Assembly: GCA_017460765.1 (NCBI GenBank)
Contig: JAFUAK010000174.1
Span: forward strand, 1-34,968
Reading direction: 5' to 3'
DNA from: Prevotella sp.
GTDB taxonomy: Bacteria > Bacteroidota > Bacteroidia > Bacteroidales > Bacteroidaceae
Length of the DNA: 34,968 bases
Shown: positions 16,701 through 22,945 of the stretch, one piece after another
Layout: the number at the start of each line of letters is the position of its first letter
Numbering within the stretch: position 1 is the first letter of the stretch
Notes under the pieces: generated by a model
Databases searched by the model: none
What the model saw: the letters and a program-made list of their open reading frames with translations, nothing else
Told to the model about the DNA's origin: nothing
Translations under genes and position numbers: made by a program

Positions 16701-17903
16701 TATAACCAAGGGGACAACTCCGCCAAGCGGTCCGTTTATTTCATTGGCCAGCAGAACCTTGCTGAATTGCATGGATCTGGCCAGCGCTATCTGTGCGGGT
16801 GTGCCGTCATAGTTCAGCTCACGCTTCCTGTTGGTGAACATGTCCATGTAAAGCGGGAAGATGTAGTCGTCCTGAGCCAGTTCGGCATTGCTCGAAGTAT
16901 ACTGGGGGAAGGCATCCTTGGGGAAGCCGGTATCCTCCTTGGCTATAGCCGAAATGTTCAGGATAGGATATTTTTCATCTTTGGAACCCTTCGCGGCGTC
17001 ATTACTCCCCTGAACTGCGCCAATACCGTCCTTCACGCTGTCGCGGGCATAGGCACCGACCGTCACCGGGTCGGAGGATCTCTCCTGGACGGTCACCGTG
17101 TCGAAGTCGGTGACGGTGACAGGATCGCCGCTGTCAGGCAGACCAAGCACCAGTTTGCCGTCCTCAAAATAGAGGAACTCGCCGCAGCGGTTGGAGGTGC
17201 GCACCAGAAAGTCGTAGAACGACTCGTTGTACTGCACCAGATAGGGCTGGATGAACTCGAGCCGATTGTCGCCCACCTTGTAGGTCAGGTGACGCAGGTT
17301 GTCGACGTCGGACTCTATCAGGGGGACACCTTCCGATATGGTACCGAAATTCAGACTCTCCGGCTGCAGGATTTCAGAACCGAGTTTGCGGGCCACATAG
17401 GCCTTGCTGTACTTGTTGAGCGTCATCAGTTTATCCATGCTGAAGATGCTCAGTTTCACGTACATCTTCATGCCGGTGATGTCACTCTTCAGCATAGGCG
17501 TCATCTCATACACATAGCAGTTGTTGGCAATGTTGTACGGAGGCTTGTGCTCCAGCCCGTTACTTGTCTTCTCTGCCTCCATGATGTCGAGTCTCACCTC
17601 CCTCTGTAACAAGAGGCCTCTTACGTCGCTGAACTTGGGAACAGTGCTCTCTTTCTTATCTCCAGACCCTGTGGTGGCCTGCATGATATCCAGTTCAGCC
17701 TCGATCTCGGTGGGCTGATAGATTTTACGGTTGACCTTGATGCCACGGAGCAGCAGATAATAGTTATTGGTACCGTCGGAGATTTCCTTGCGCACTCCCT
17801 GGTCCAATTGCAGCAATTCCGGCTGATGGTCTTTTTGGGCTATGATATTGCCGAATGTCAGCCTATAGATGAGCAGGGCTTTCTTTGTCGATTCTGTATC
17901 CAT
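13707..17903 (-). CDS. Giant VgrG-like spike protein with coiled coil inserted in the OB-fold (1398 aa)
   Basis: I start at the ATG at 17903; the earlier in-frame ATG at 17966 lies inside the ACP gene. Residues 1-560 resemble the gp27/phage-tail hub part (LIESDVDNLRHLTYKVGDNR, FYDFLVRTSNRCGEFLYFEDG). The gp5-type OB domain begins NEDPKFQGRVRVAFPWQ (about 570-587) and resumes TPWVRVVTPMATPGGGTFF RPRVGDEVLVNFE at about 776-810. Between the halves, about 594-771, lies a Lys/Glu-rich coiled coil not present in ordinary VgrGs. Beta-prism repeats follow (SIEINSPFGTVSINAFSG, GNVTIKGKNINLEAGNKV, about 920-970), then an unrecognised mostly helical C-terminal region of about 420 residues. Ordinary VgrGs are about 600-850 residues. 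No tube, sheath or ClpV gene is in view, so assignment to type VI secretion is not secure. Confidence 0.85.
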   Translation of the reverse strand: MDTESTKKALLIYRLTFGNIIAQKDHQPELLQLDQGVRKEISDGTNNYYLLLRGIKVNRKIYQPTEIEAELDIMQATTGSGDKKESTVPKFSDVRGLLLQREVRLDIMEAEKTSNGLEHKPPYNIANNCYVYEMTPMLKSDITGMKMYVKLSIFSMDKLMTLNKYSKAYVARKLGSEILQPESLNFGTISEGVPLIESDVDNLRHLTYKVGDNRLEFIQPYLVQYNESFYDFLVRTSNRCGEFLYFEDGKLVLGLPDSGDPVTVTDFDTVTVQERSSDPVTVGAYARDSVKDGIGAVQGSNDAAKGSKDEKYPILNISAIAKEDTGFPKDAFPQYTSSNAELAQDDYIFPLYMDMFTNRKRELNYDGTPAQIALARSMQFSKVLLANEINGPLGGVVPLVIDSIVGEGIPTLLADLNVFTTNNIKAQRYLLPLKDKLEQVDEQKGVQFGTANVAGWTTLNYYQDILQHEEAQQRKIIRIDMGTAFIPVKLGQKIRINGLDDVYVIIQIQQNSEEAWIRNYDRYGMVADDKFTGKRSLVIYAIPGYGTDKNQFIPPVHPVPVIRKVGPQTAFVTDNEDPKFQGRVRVAFPWQSLGGMERAELEEVSQSLKLVENTLNELEAEKKKALSQATKYSEFREDLKTYVKATQEERERLLQPRKNKLADKEAEREQIEAKDAKREQMEAKDAECKQIEAEIADMEAAAEEHDQKKGKEGYKDLERDNTIICKYQKAYQEANKRYHATMAELDRVGKDKERKEEKCQKLVKYIEKEVNAMATPWVRVVTPMATPGGGTFFRPRVGDEVLVNFENDNVERPYVMGSVFSKNNLTPDEKMYRQRGVELQGKDVSIAMMSPNGHHISFTDPVGGTNFLTNLVSPGLGLWGTIVGATVTNQLPQAKDLAGGIHIGDRYGLYEIDMKSHKRSIEINSPFGTVSINAFSGITISAPNGNVTIKGKNINLEAGNKVNITSGLNIEDPGIGDPEGSAYQAGKIFTDLFAEIIPTEITKYLFSSIVDLSYIRHVMEVFVRPVDGTLKLKSKRYLMLEAGKGNAAIRRDRYNLEPKDMMQEDFFQAMQTCVKYISEKIDLFYDTYDTLWTDGNQKRNVYMQKARRVLKDMKEPNLIKKALDSGEWEDDMIGVQDFEDYFDKTGFLYSIDRKTRDVTDKAEVKFEYLKDAADAYCQSAIKMFNFVKTFPQILGNPKLDLGLFGWMASKCDEALTEMNKKTEWLQSWNRIFREGDEQVLFFHPSPSPKADMFAMQNKAFCKRKVLLAFIYYLCKDPRTVKGKLLTCGLNIDQVFSSEFLRQEYYWNRTVLSFDRDKRLQNNYARKLYDSVAGLIIKNLKSFAAPFDTDIWKDKYEGQILFSDRENSTLNFQGEGIQEENNLNIGSLDNLKKMLMAIK
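15821..15920 (-). repeat. 30-bp tandem repeat inside the spike coiled coil
   Basis: About three units of 30 bp, each encoding ten residues (REQIEAKDAK, REQMEAKDAE, CKQIEAEIAD), lie in tandem. The core ggcatccttagcctc (plus strand) is identical in two copies. The unit length keeps the reading frame, so copy number can change the coiled-coil length without breaking the gene. Confidence 0.8.
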
Positions 17904-17943
17904 CTTTGTAGTTTTAGGTCGTAGTTTAATGAGCGGGCTTGCT

Positions 17944-18192
17944 TTATTGTTCCAGATGCTGCTCAATGTAATCGTAAAGGTCGCTGAAGGTCTGAATCTT
18001 CTTCACGTCTTCAACGGGGATGGTGATCTTGTAGGTTATCTGCACCAAAGCGATAAGGTCTACCAGATTGATACTGTCCAGACTGAGTGTCTCCTTCAGG
18101 CTCGCATCGGGTGCAAACTCACTCTGTTCTACTTCAAACTCTTCTTCCAGGATATTGTTTACCTGTTCAATGATTTCTTGTCTTGTCCTCAT
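17944..18192 (-). CDS. Acyl carrier protein
   Basis: This 82-residue protein starts at the ATG at 18192; the longer open frame upstream overlaps the acyltransferase gene and is not needed. It has the four-helix ACP pattern with the phosphopantetheine site at Ser40 in SLDSINLVDLIALV, where DSL is replaced by DSI. The rest is acidic, as usual (ILEEEFEVEQSEF, DYIEQHLEQ). It carries acyl chains as a thioester to an acyltransferase. It lies 41 bp after the GNAT gene and 40 bp before the VgrG-like gene. It is not beside fatty-acid synthesis genes such as fabF, so it is probably a dedicated carrier for its neighbour. Whether it also serves the spike gene is unknown. Confidence 0.92.
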   Translation of the reverse strand: MRTRQEIIEQVNNILEEEFEVEQSEFAPDASLKETLSLDSINLVDLIALVQITYKITIPVEDVKKIQTFSDLYDYIEQHLEQ

Positions 18193-18233
18193 GTTGTCTG
18201 TATTATTTTTGTTGATTGATGGCGAATGTATTC

Positions 18234-19370
18234 TTACATTTTTCTCCAATAGCACCGACGGCGCTTGACGTAAGCCGGATGGAGCGCTTTCCACTGCGAC
18301 AGTTCGCGCATATTGTCTTCCAACTGCGGTCCCGTCTCTGCCCATTTGAAGCCATATTGGTTATATATGGGGATCAAATCGTCGAAGAACAGGGCGTTGA
18401 CGCCCATCCCCTGATAGTCAGGGCGCACCCCGACGAGCAGCATCTCCACCGTGTCCTCATGCTTCCACTTCAGCGCCTTCAGCAAGTGATACCAGCCAGT
18501 GGGCCACAGTCGGCCGTTCGCTTTCTGCAAGGCTTCCGACAGACTGCCGATGGTGACGGCTGCACCGACCACTTCGCCCTGCCCGTTGAGTACGAGGGGG
18601 ACCAACTTCCTGTCAAGGATCGGCAGGTATCGGTCGAGGAATGCGGCAATCTGAGCCTTCGACAGGGCCGAAAAGCCGAAGATGGGCTTGTAGGCCTCGT
18701 TGAACAACCGCATGGCTTGCTCTGCATAGTGTCGCGGATCGATGCCGGCATCTCCCATTTTCACCACGCGCAGCCCCATCTGCTGGCGGACATACTGCGC
18801 TGTACGGCTGTAGCGAAGGGGCACTTCTTTGGGAATCTGTATGCGGATCTGCATCCAGTCCACTGCCTTCTGAAAGCCCAGTGCCTCCATGTGGCGAGGG
18901 TAGTAGTCGGGGTTCCAGATGGTGTTCATGGTACCTGGCAGATGGAAGTCTTCGACAAGCATGCCTTCCTTGTCGAAGTCGGTGATGCCCATGGGCCCTT
19001 GCAGGGTGTCCATGCCCAACTCCCAGCCCCATTGCTCAACGGCATCGAGCAGGGCGCGGCTGATGTCCAAATCATCGATGAATTCTATCATACCGAAGCG
19101 CACCACCCGCTGCTGCCAGCGCTCGTTGGCCTTGCGGTTCACGATGCCTACGATGCGCCCGATGGGCACGTCGTTGCGGTATGCGACGAAAGGCTGGACG
19201 TCAGCAAACTCCAGTCCGGGGTTGTTCTTCCTTTGGAAGATGCCTGCGATATCGCGCTCCAGGTCGGGCACATACTCCGATACGCCACGATACAAGATTT
19301 GTGGCAGACGGACAAAGTCTTCCATTTCCTGTCGGCTTGTCACTTTGCGAACTATCTCTCTTATCTGCAT
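18234..19370 (-). CDS. GNAT-superfamily acyltransferase, possibly ACP-dependent N-acyltransferase
   Basis: With the start at 19370 (378 aa, 19 bp after the upstream stop) the protein opens MQIREIVRKVTSRQEMEDFV. It belongs to a large two-lobed GNAT-like family I know as having an IRLP-Y-----VP-L opening, here FVRLPQILYRGVSEYVPDL. DVPIGRIVGIVNRKAN is strand 4, GPMGITDFDKEGMLVEDF is the family middle, and VEMLLVGVRPDYQGMGVNALF (about 316-336) carries the acetyl/acyl-CoA binding loop pattern. Bacterial ceramide synthase (bCerS of Caulobacter) is, as I recall, a GNAT-like protein whose pathway uses a dedicated ACP, so ACP-dependent N-acylation is a reasonable guess. HlyC-type protein acylation is another. 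Neither substrate can be read here. Confidence 0.75.
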   Translation of the reverse strand: MQIREIVRKVTSRQEMEDFVRLPQILYRGVSEYVPDLERDIAGIFQRKNNPGLEFADVQPFVAYRNDVPIGRIVGIVNRKANERWQQRVVRFGMIEFIDDLDISRALLDAVEQWGWELGMDTLQGPMGITDFDKEGMLVEDFHLPGTMNTIWNPDYYPRHMEALGFQKAVDWMQIRIQIPKEVPLRYSRTAQYVRQQMGLRVVKMGDAGIDPRHYAEQAMRLFNEAYKPIFGFSALSKAQIAAFLDRYLPILDRKLVPLVLNGQGEVVGAAVTIGSLSEALQKANGRLWPTGWYHLLKALKWKHEDTVEMLLVGVRPDYQGMGVNALFFDDLIPIYNQYGFKWAETGPQLEDNMRELSQWKALHPAYVKRRRCYWRKM

Positions 19371-19389
19371 CTTTTGTCTGTTTTGAAAG

Positions 19390-20112
19390 TCAGAACCCTT
19401 TTTCCGGCTCTGTTTCATCGGTTAATTCCTGCAACGTCTCCACGCGCCAGAGCAGGAAGGCGATGATGATGAACGTGTTCACCTGGGCGAGATACTCTAT
19501 GAACAGAGCGCCCCCGTTGGTGGAATAGGCAATGTGGACGAACAGGATGAAGGCCAGCAGCAGGAGGCTCTGCCACACTTCCTTGCGCTCCAGGTCGGCA
19601 TAGTTGTCGAGGAGCCACCGCCCATATTGTCTTATCGCGCGTACATAATATATAATAAATAAGACGGCCAGGAACACTGTATAGCATTTTATCACCGGCT
19701 CGAAGAGGTCGCTGCGGGCAGCGATGCATACGGCAGCCGTCACGGCTATGGGTGCAAACAAGGGAATAATCGGCCAGAGCGGACGGCGACGATCCTGCAG
19801 CATGCGCACGAGCACGCACATCATCAGCGGAACAAACGTGAGGCGGTCGAGCGTGATGGCCACGATGTTGCGCACCAGACGGTCATCGACAAGGAACTGT
19901 TGTCCCAGCAATACCCACCAAACATGGCTCGCGAAGACTGCAGCCATAAAAGCCGCCGTCCAGCGGCGCAGTACGCGGCTCGACCCAACGTCGTCGGCAA
20001 AGGCATTACCCCGCCGCAGGAGCAGATACACACATGCCATCAGGGCGAACCATGCCGCCGCACCATAGAGCATAATGAAGAAGATGTCCTGCAGTCCTTG
20101 GTACTCGTACAT
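19390..20112 (-). CDS. Membrane sensor-like protein, HTH-less paralogue of the adjacent AraC-type regulator
   Basis: The 240-residue protein has about six to seven hydrophobic segments and no DNA-binding domain. It aligns along its whole length with the N-terminal membrane half of the 374-residue regulator encoded upstream. Shared landmarks are LLFRRGNA versus LLLRRGNA, LQDRRRPLWP versus LQDRKRPVWP, DNYADLERKEVWQS versus DNYADLEHKEVWQS and LLWRVETL versus VLWRVETL. It stops at the point where the linker to the HTH begins in the other copy. It starts a second transcription unit behind a canonical promoter at 20148-20178. A role as sensor partner or modulator of the regulator is inference; degeneration after duplication is the alternative, but the frame is intact. 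Confidence 0.75.
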   Translation of the reverse strand: MYEYQGLQDIFFIMLYGAAAWFALMACVYLLLRRGNAFADDVGSSRVLRRWTAAFMAAVFASHVWWVLLGQQFLVDDRLVRNIVAITLDRLTFVPLMMCVLVRMLQDRRRPLWPIIPLFAPIAVTAAVCIAARSDLFEPVIKCYTVFLAVLFIIYYVRAIRQYGRWLLDNYADLERKEVWQSLLLLAFILFVHIAYSTNGGALFIEYLAQVNTFIIIAFLLWRVETLQELTDETEPEKGF

Positions 20113-20147
20113 AATCTATAGTCGTTTGCCGTTGATGATTTTATCGG

Positions 20148-20178
20148 CAAAGATAATGGAAAAAATGCAAATAACCAA
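20148..20178 (-). promoter_or_regulatory. Bacteroidota-type promoter of the sensor/GNAT/ACP/spike array
   Basis: On the minus strand a -7 box TATCTTTG (20155-20148) follows a -33 TTG (20178-20176) with 20 bp between them, matching the TTG-N19-21-TAnnTTTG consensus of Bacteroides. Transcription would start near 20141, leaving a leader of about 28 nt before the ATG at 20112. Confidence 0.7.
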
Positions 20179-20200
20179 GCCTGAAACGGCCAAGATGGCA

Positions 20201-20241
20201 GTTTTTGTTAATTTTGAAAGAGTTTTTGTTAATTTTGAAAG
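20201..20241. repeat. Two 20-bp direct repeats with 21-bp period upstream of the array promoter
   Basis: The sequence gtttttgttaattttgaaag occurs at 20201-20220 and again, identical, at 20222-20241, one extra base apart. The pair lies 22-63 bp upstream of the -33 element at 20176-20178 and directly downstream of the AraC-type regulator gene. AraC-family activators commonly bind two direct half-sites with a period of 21 bp (as at araI), so this is a candidate operator. Confidence 0.65.
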
Positions 20242-20254
20242 TCTGACACCGAAT

Positions 20255-21379
20255 TTACCCCTCCGTTTCACGTATCCATGCTCTCACGCTCTGCCCCATG
20301 CTCTGTTTGAAAGCGTTGCTGAAAGTGCTGTAACTCTGGTAGCCGCTGTCGCTGGCCAACTGCTGGAGGGTGAAGGATTGCTGGGAAGCAACAGCCTCCT
20401 GGTAGAGACTGACGAAGTGGTTGATGCGAAGATTGTTGATGTAGGTGTTGTAACTGATGCCCTGACTGGAGAAATAGCGGCTCAGATAGGTGCGGTTGAT
20501 GCCAACGATTGATGAGAGTTGGGCAAGGGTCAGGTCGTGCTGCAGGTAGAGCCTATTGTCTATGCAGTGTTCAGCCAGCAGTTGTCTGATAACGGCCGGA
20601 TCGGCCTGTGCCTTTTGCGACAGAAGGTCCGGCTCTTCGGATGCCTTTGAGGCTGGCAGACTGTCCTCCTCGGGCTTAGATACGGCTTCCAACTGCGGCA
20701 ATGTCTCCACGCGCCACAGCACGAGACCGAAAAGCACGAAGTCGGCGATGCGGAGCAGGAAGAGCGACGGACCGTCGGAGGCGAACCCATAGATGGTCAC
20801 TAGCAGCAAGAACAGAATCAGCAGCGTATGGCTCTGCCACACCTCCTTGTGTTCAAGGTCGGCGTAGTTGTCGCGCAGCCACTGCCCGTATTGTCTGACG
20901 GCCATTACCATATATATCGTAAAGATAATGTAGAGCGCCAGCGTATAGAGGAGGGCCGGGTTCAGGAAGTTAATGTCGGGCCGGACTATCTGTAGTACTC
21001 CAAGGACTACGACGGGTGTCATAGCCGCAGCAAAGGGCCATACCGGACGCTTGCGGTCCTGGAGCATGGAAAGCAGGATGCCGCTGACAGTGGTCAGCAT
21101 CAATACACAGTCAAGCACAACGCACACGATATAGCCCCAGGAAATGGAGTCACCCGCAAAGACGTATAACAGGAACCACCACAGATGGCCCAAGGCTCCT
21201 ACGGCGAAGAATGCTGCCGCCCAACGGCGCAGTCGTATCGGTGGCGTGATGTCGGCCGCAATGGCATTCCCCCTGCGAAACAGCAGGTAGAAGCATAGGA
21301 CGACTGCCGCCACTGCTGCTCCGCCGTAGAGCATGCAGAACAGTATAAACTGTGGAGATGTATATTCAAGCGTATCCAT
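20255..21379 (-). CDS. Membrane-anchored AraC-family transcriptional regulator
   Basis: Residues 1 to about 230 contain six to seven transmembrane segments. A linker of about 45 residues follows (KPEEDSLPASKASEEPDL), then a C-terminal AraC-type double HTH. The first helix pair is LAQLSSIVGINRTYLSRYF, the middle FVSLYQEAVASQQS, and the second helix pair LQQLASDSGYQSYSTFSNAF, ending FKQSMGQSVRAWIRE. It is probably a one-component regulator that senses something in or across the membrane. Its ATG follows the thioesterase stop directly (TGAATG), so it is the last gene of the fur-family operon. A direct repeat suited to AraC proteins lies just downstream, at the promoter of the next array, which is therefore a likely target. 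Confidence 0.88.
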   Translation of the reverse strand: MDTLEYTSPQFILFCMLYGGAAVAAVVLCFYLLFRRGNAIAADITPPIRLRRWAAAFFAVGALGHLWWFLLYVFAGDSISWGYIVCVVLDCVLMLTTVSGILLSMLQDRKRPVWPFAAAMTPVVVLGVLQIVRPDINFLNPALLYTLALYIIFTIYMVMAVRQYGQWLRDNYADLEHKEVWQSHTLLILFLLLVTIYGFASDGPSLFLLRIADFVLFGLVLWRVETLPQLEAVSKPEEDSLPASKASEEPDLLSQKAQADPAVIRQLLAEHCIDNRLYLQHDLTLAQLSSIVGINRTYLSRYFSSQGISYNTYINNLRINHFVSLYQEAVASQQSFTLQQLASDSGYQSYSTFSNAFKQSMGQSVRAWIRETEG

Positions 21380-21778
21380 TCAGATAAATGCTTTAAAGGC
21401 TTCGTCGTATTCAGGGGAGTTGGCGAGACGGCCGTTGACGAGGCAGACGAGTTCCACGGTGGCGCGGAAACAGAGTTGTTCGTCGCTGGCGCGGTAGATG
21501 TCTTGGTAGAACAGGTATTTGATGCCGTCTTTCTTCAGGTTCAGGCGGGAGATGAACTCGTCGTCGCAGCGCAGGGGCACCTTGTACTGGAGTTTCATGC
21601 TGTGGACGACAGCGTCGATGCCCTGTTCGTGGAGATTGGCGAAACTGACGCCGAGGCTGCGGAGGAAGAGATGGCGGGTGTGCTCGGCATAGTGCAGGTA
21701 GTTGGCATTGTTGACGATGCCTTCGATGTCGCACTCGTAGTCGCGCACCTCCATGCGGGTTTCAAAGATATATTTCAT
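21380..21778 (-). CDS. YbgC-like hotdog acyl-CoA thioesterase
   Basis: The 132-residue protein fits the 4-hydroxybenzoyl-CoA/YbgC thioesterase family in length and motifs. The N-terminal FETRMEVRDYECDIEGIVNN followed by ANYLHYAEHTR is the active-site loop and hot-dog helix, and RCDDEFISRLNLKKDG the following sheet. It would hydrolyse an acyl-CoA or acyl-ACP thioester. The usual catalytic Asp of D-x-x-G-V-V-Y is represented by the Asp in CDIEGIV. Its ATG overlaps the HAD gene stop (ATGA). Substrate is unknown. Confidence 0.88.
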   Translation of the reverse strand: MKYIFETRMEVRDYECDIEGIVNNANYLHYAEHTRHLFLRSLGVSFANLHEQGIDAVVHSMKLQYKVPLRCDDEFISRLNLKKDGIKYLFYQDIYRASDEQLCFRATVELVCLVNGRLANSPEYDEAFKAFI

Positions 21779-22464
21779 ACGTGTTGGAGTATTTCGTTGA
21801 AATGGGTGATTTTGATGAGTCGCTCGTGCTCGATGTCTTCGGAATGTTCCAGTTGCCAGGTGACGTGGAAGGGGATGTGGATGGCTGAGGCACCGATGGT
21901 GAGGGCGGGGGCGATGTCGCTCTTCAGAGAGTTACCCACCATCAGCAGTTCGGTGGGCATGATACCCAGATGCTCACAGAGTTGCTGGAACTCCGTCTCC
22001 GTCTTGTTCGACGTGATCTCCACATGCGAGAAGTACTTGACCAGTCCACTGCGGTGGAGTTTGTTTTCCTGATCCTGCAACTCTCCCTTCGTGAAGACCA
22101 CGAGGCGGTAGGGGTAGGCCTGCAGGCGCTGCAGGGTCTCTTCCACTTCGGGCAAGGGAGTGGCGGGCAGGTGGAGCAGCGACTTGCTATGGGTGAGCAG
22201 GTGGCTGAGTTCTGCGGCAGAGAGATGGTCGCCGCCCACGCGCAGGGCCGTCTCGATGATGGAGATGGTGAAGGCCTTGCAGCCGTAGCCGAGATCGGCC
22301 ATGTTGCCGCTCTCCGTCTGGAACAGTTCCTGGGCGGGGTTCTCGCAATAGGGCGCAATCAGGCGGTAGAGGTGGTTCTCTACTTCCTCGAAATGCGACT
22401 GGCAGTCCCAGAGGGTGTCGTCGGCATCGAAGGCAATGACGCGTAAGTCATTCTGATTCCTCAT
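21775..22464 (-). CDS. HAD-superfamily hydrolase (probable phosphatase)
   Basis: All four HAD motifs are visible. FDADDTLWD carries the DxD nucleophile pair, RLVVFTKGE the motif II Thr, SNKTETEF the motif III Lys, and MVGNSLKSDI the motif IV acidic end. The start at 22464 (229 aa) overlaps the stop of the fur-family gene as ATGA; the longer upstream frame lies in that gene and is rejected. The cap is a helical C1 type between about residues 20 and 95. Substrate is unknown; coupling with a thioesterase and a metal regulator suggests a housekeeping operon. Confidence 0.9.
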   Translation of the reverse strand: MRNQNDLRVIAFDADDTLWDCQSHFEEVENHLYRLIAPYCENPAQELFQTESGNMADLGYGCKAFTISIIETALRVGGDHLSAAELSHLLTHSKSLLHLPATPLPEVEETLQRLQAYPYRLVVFTKGELQDQENKLHRSGLVKYFSHVEITSNKTETEFQQLCEHLGIMPTELLMVGNSLKSDIAPALTIGASAIHIPFHVTWQLEHSEDIEHERLIKITHFNEILQHV

Positions 22465-22880
22465 TTTCTGGCGCAATGTGGGCAGACGCCCTTGAGCATG
22501 TAGTTGGCTGAGTGCAACAGGAAGCCTTCCGGCAACGCGATTTCCGGCAGTTCCATCCCTTCCAAACAGTAGGTCTGCTGGCACACCTCACAGAAGAAGT
22601 GGGGGTGCTGGTCATCGTCATGGTCGTGGCTGTGGCTGTGACAGAGTTCATATTTCGTGCCGTCGCCGCTTCCCTCGATGGCGTGTACCAAGTGGTGTTC
22701 CTTGAACAGCATGAGGGCACGGAATACGTTTGACTTGTCGATGGTGCCGATCCTGTTCTCCAGTTCTGCCAGCGACTGTGGCAGCATGGAGGATGCCAAT
22801 GCCCTTACCACTACGATGCGGTTGGCGGTGGGCTTGATGTCGTGCTCTTCGAGCAGTCTGACGCAATTTTCTTCGTTCAT
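22461..22880 (-). CDS. Fur-family metal-dependent repressor
   Basis: The start at ATG 22880 gives 139 residues, usual for the family; upstream in-frame extensions run through the promoter. The N-terminal winged helix is LLEEHDIKPTANRIVVVRAL and LAELENRIGTIDKSNVFRAL, the latter replacing the usual V-T-V-YR-L. The metal region has a very His/Asp-rich loop (HSHSHDHDDDQHPHFFC, about 87-103) and two CxxC pairs (CEVC, CPHC) for structural zinc. Zn, Fe or peroxide sensing (Zur, Fur, PerR) cannot be separated by eye; the His-rich loop and double CxxC lean to a zinc-linked role. It heads a coupled operon with HAD, thioesterase and AraC genes. Confidence 0.88.
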   Translation of the reverse strand: MNEENCVRLLEEHDIKPTANRIVVVRALASSMLPQSLAELENRIGTIDKSNVFRALMLFKEHHLVHAIEGSGDGTKYELCHSHSHDHDDDQHPHFFCEVCQQTYCLEGMELPEIALPEGFLLHSANYMLKGVCPHCARK

Positions 22881-22885
22881 GGCTG

Positions 22886-22893
22886 CAAAGGTA
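22886..22893 (-). promoter_or_regulatory. -7 box of the fur-family operon, possible leaderless start
   Basis: On the minus strand TACCTTTG fits the TAnnTTTG consensus and ends 5 bp before the ATG at 22880. A start site at the usual distance would fall on or next to the ATG, implying a leaderless or near-leaderless mRNA. No TTG is found at the expected -33 spacing. Confidence 0.55.
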
Positions 22894-22937
22894 CGCATTT
22901 TTTTGCAGGAAAAAGGGTAAGTTATCAAAAAAATGCG

Positions 22938-22945
22938 TATTTTTG
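22938..22945 (+). promoter_or_regulatory. -7 box of the AsmA-like gene
   Basis: TATTTTTG on the plus strand fits TAnnTTTG and lies 34 bp before the GTG start at 22980. No TTG occurs at the expected -33 distance, so the promoter may be weak or need an activator. Confidence 0.5.

Noticed and set aside
13707-17903. Calling this region a type VI secretion locus
   Set aside because: Only a VgrG-like gene and a spike-like partner are present. No Hcp, TssB/TssC, TssE/F/G/K, ClpV or PAAR gene is seen in the window.
17904-17966. Upstream ATG at 17966 as the start of the VgrG-like protein
   Set aside because: It would overlap the ACP gene end and add a 21-residue basic segment unlike the family; the ATG at 17903 gives a clean 40-bp gap.
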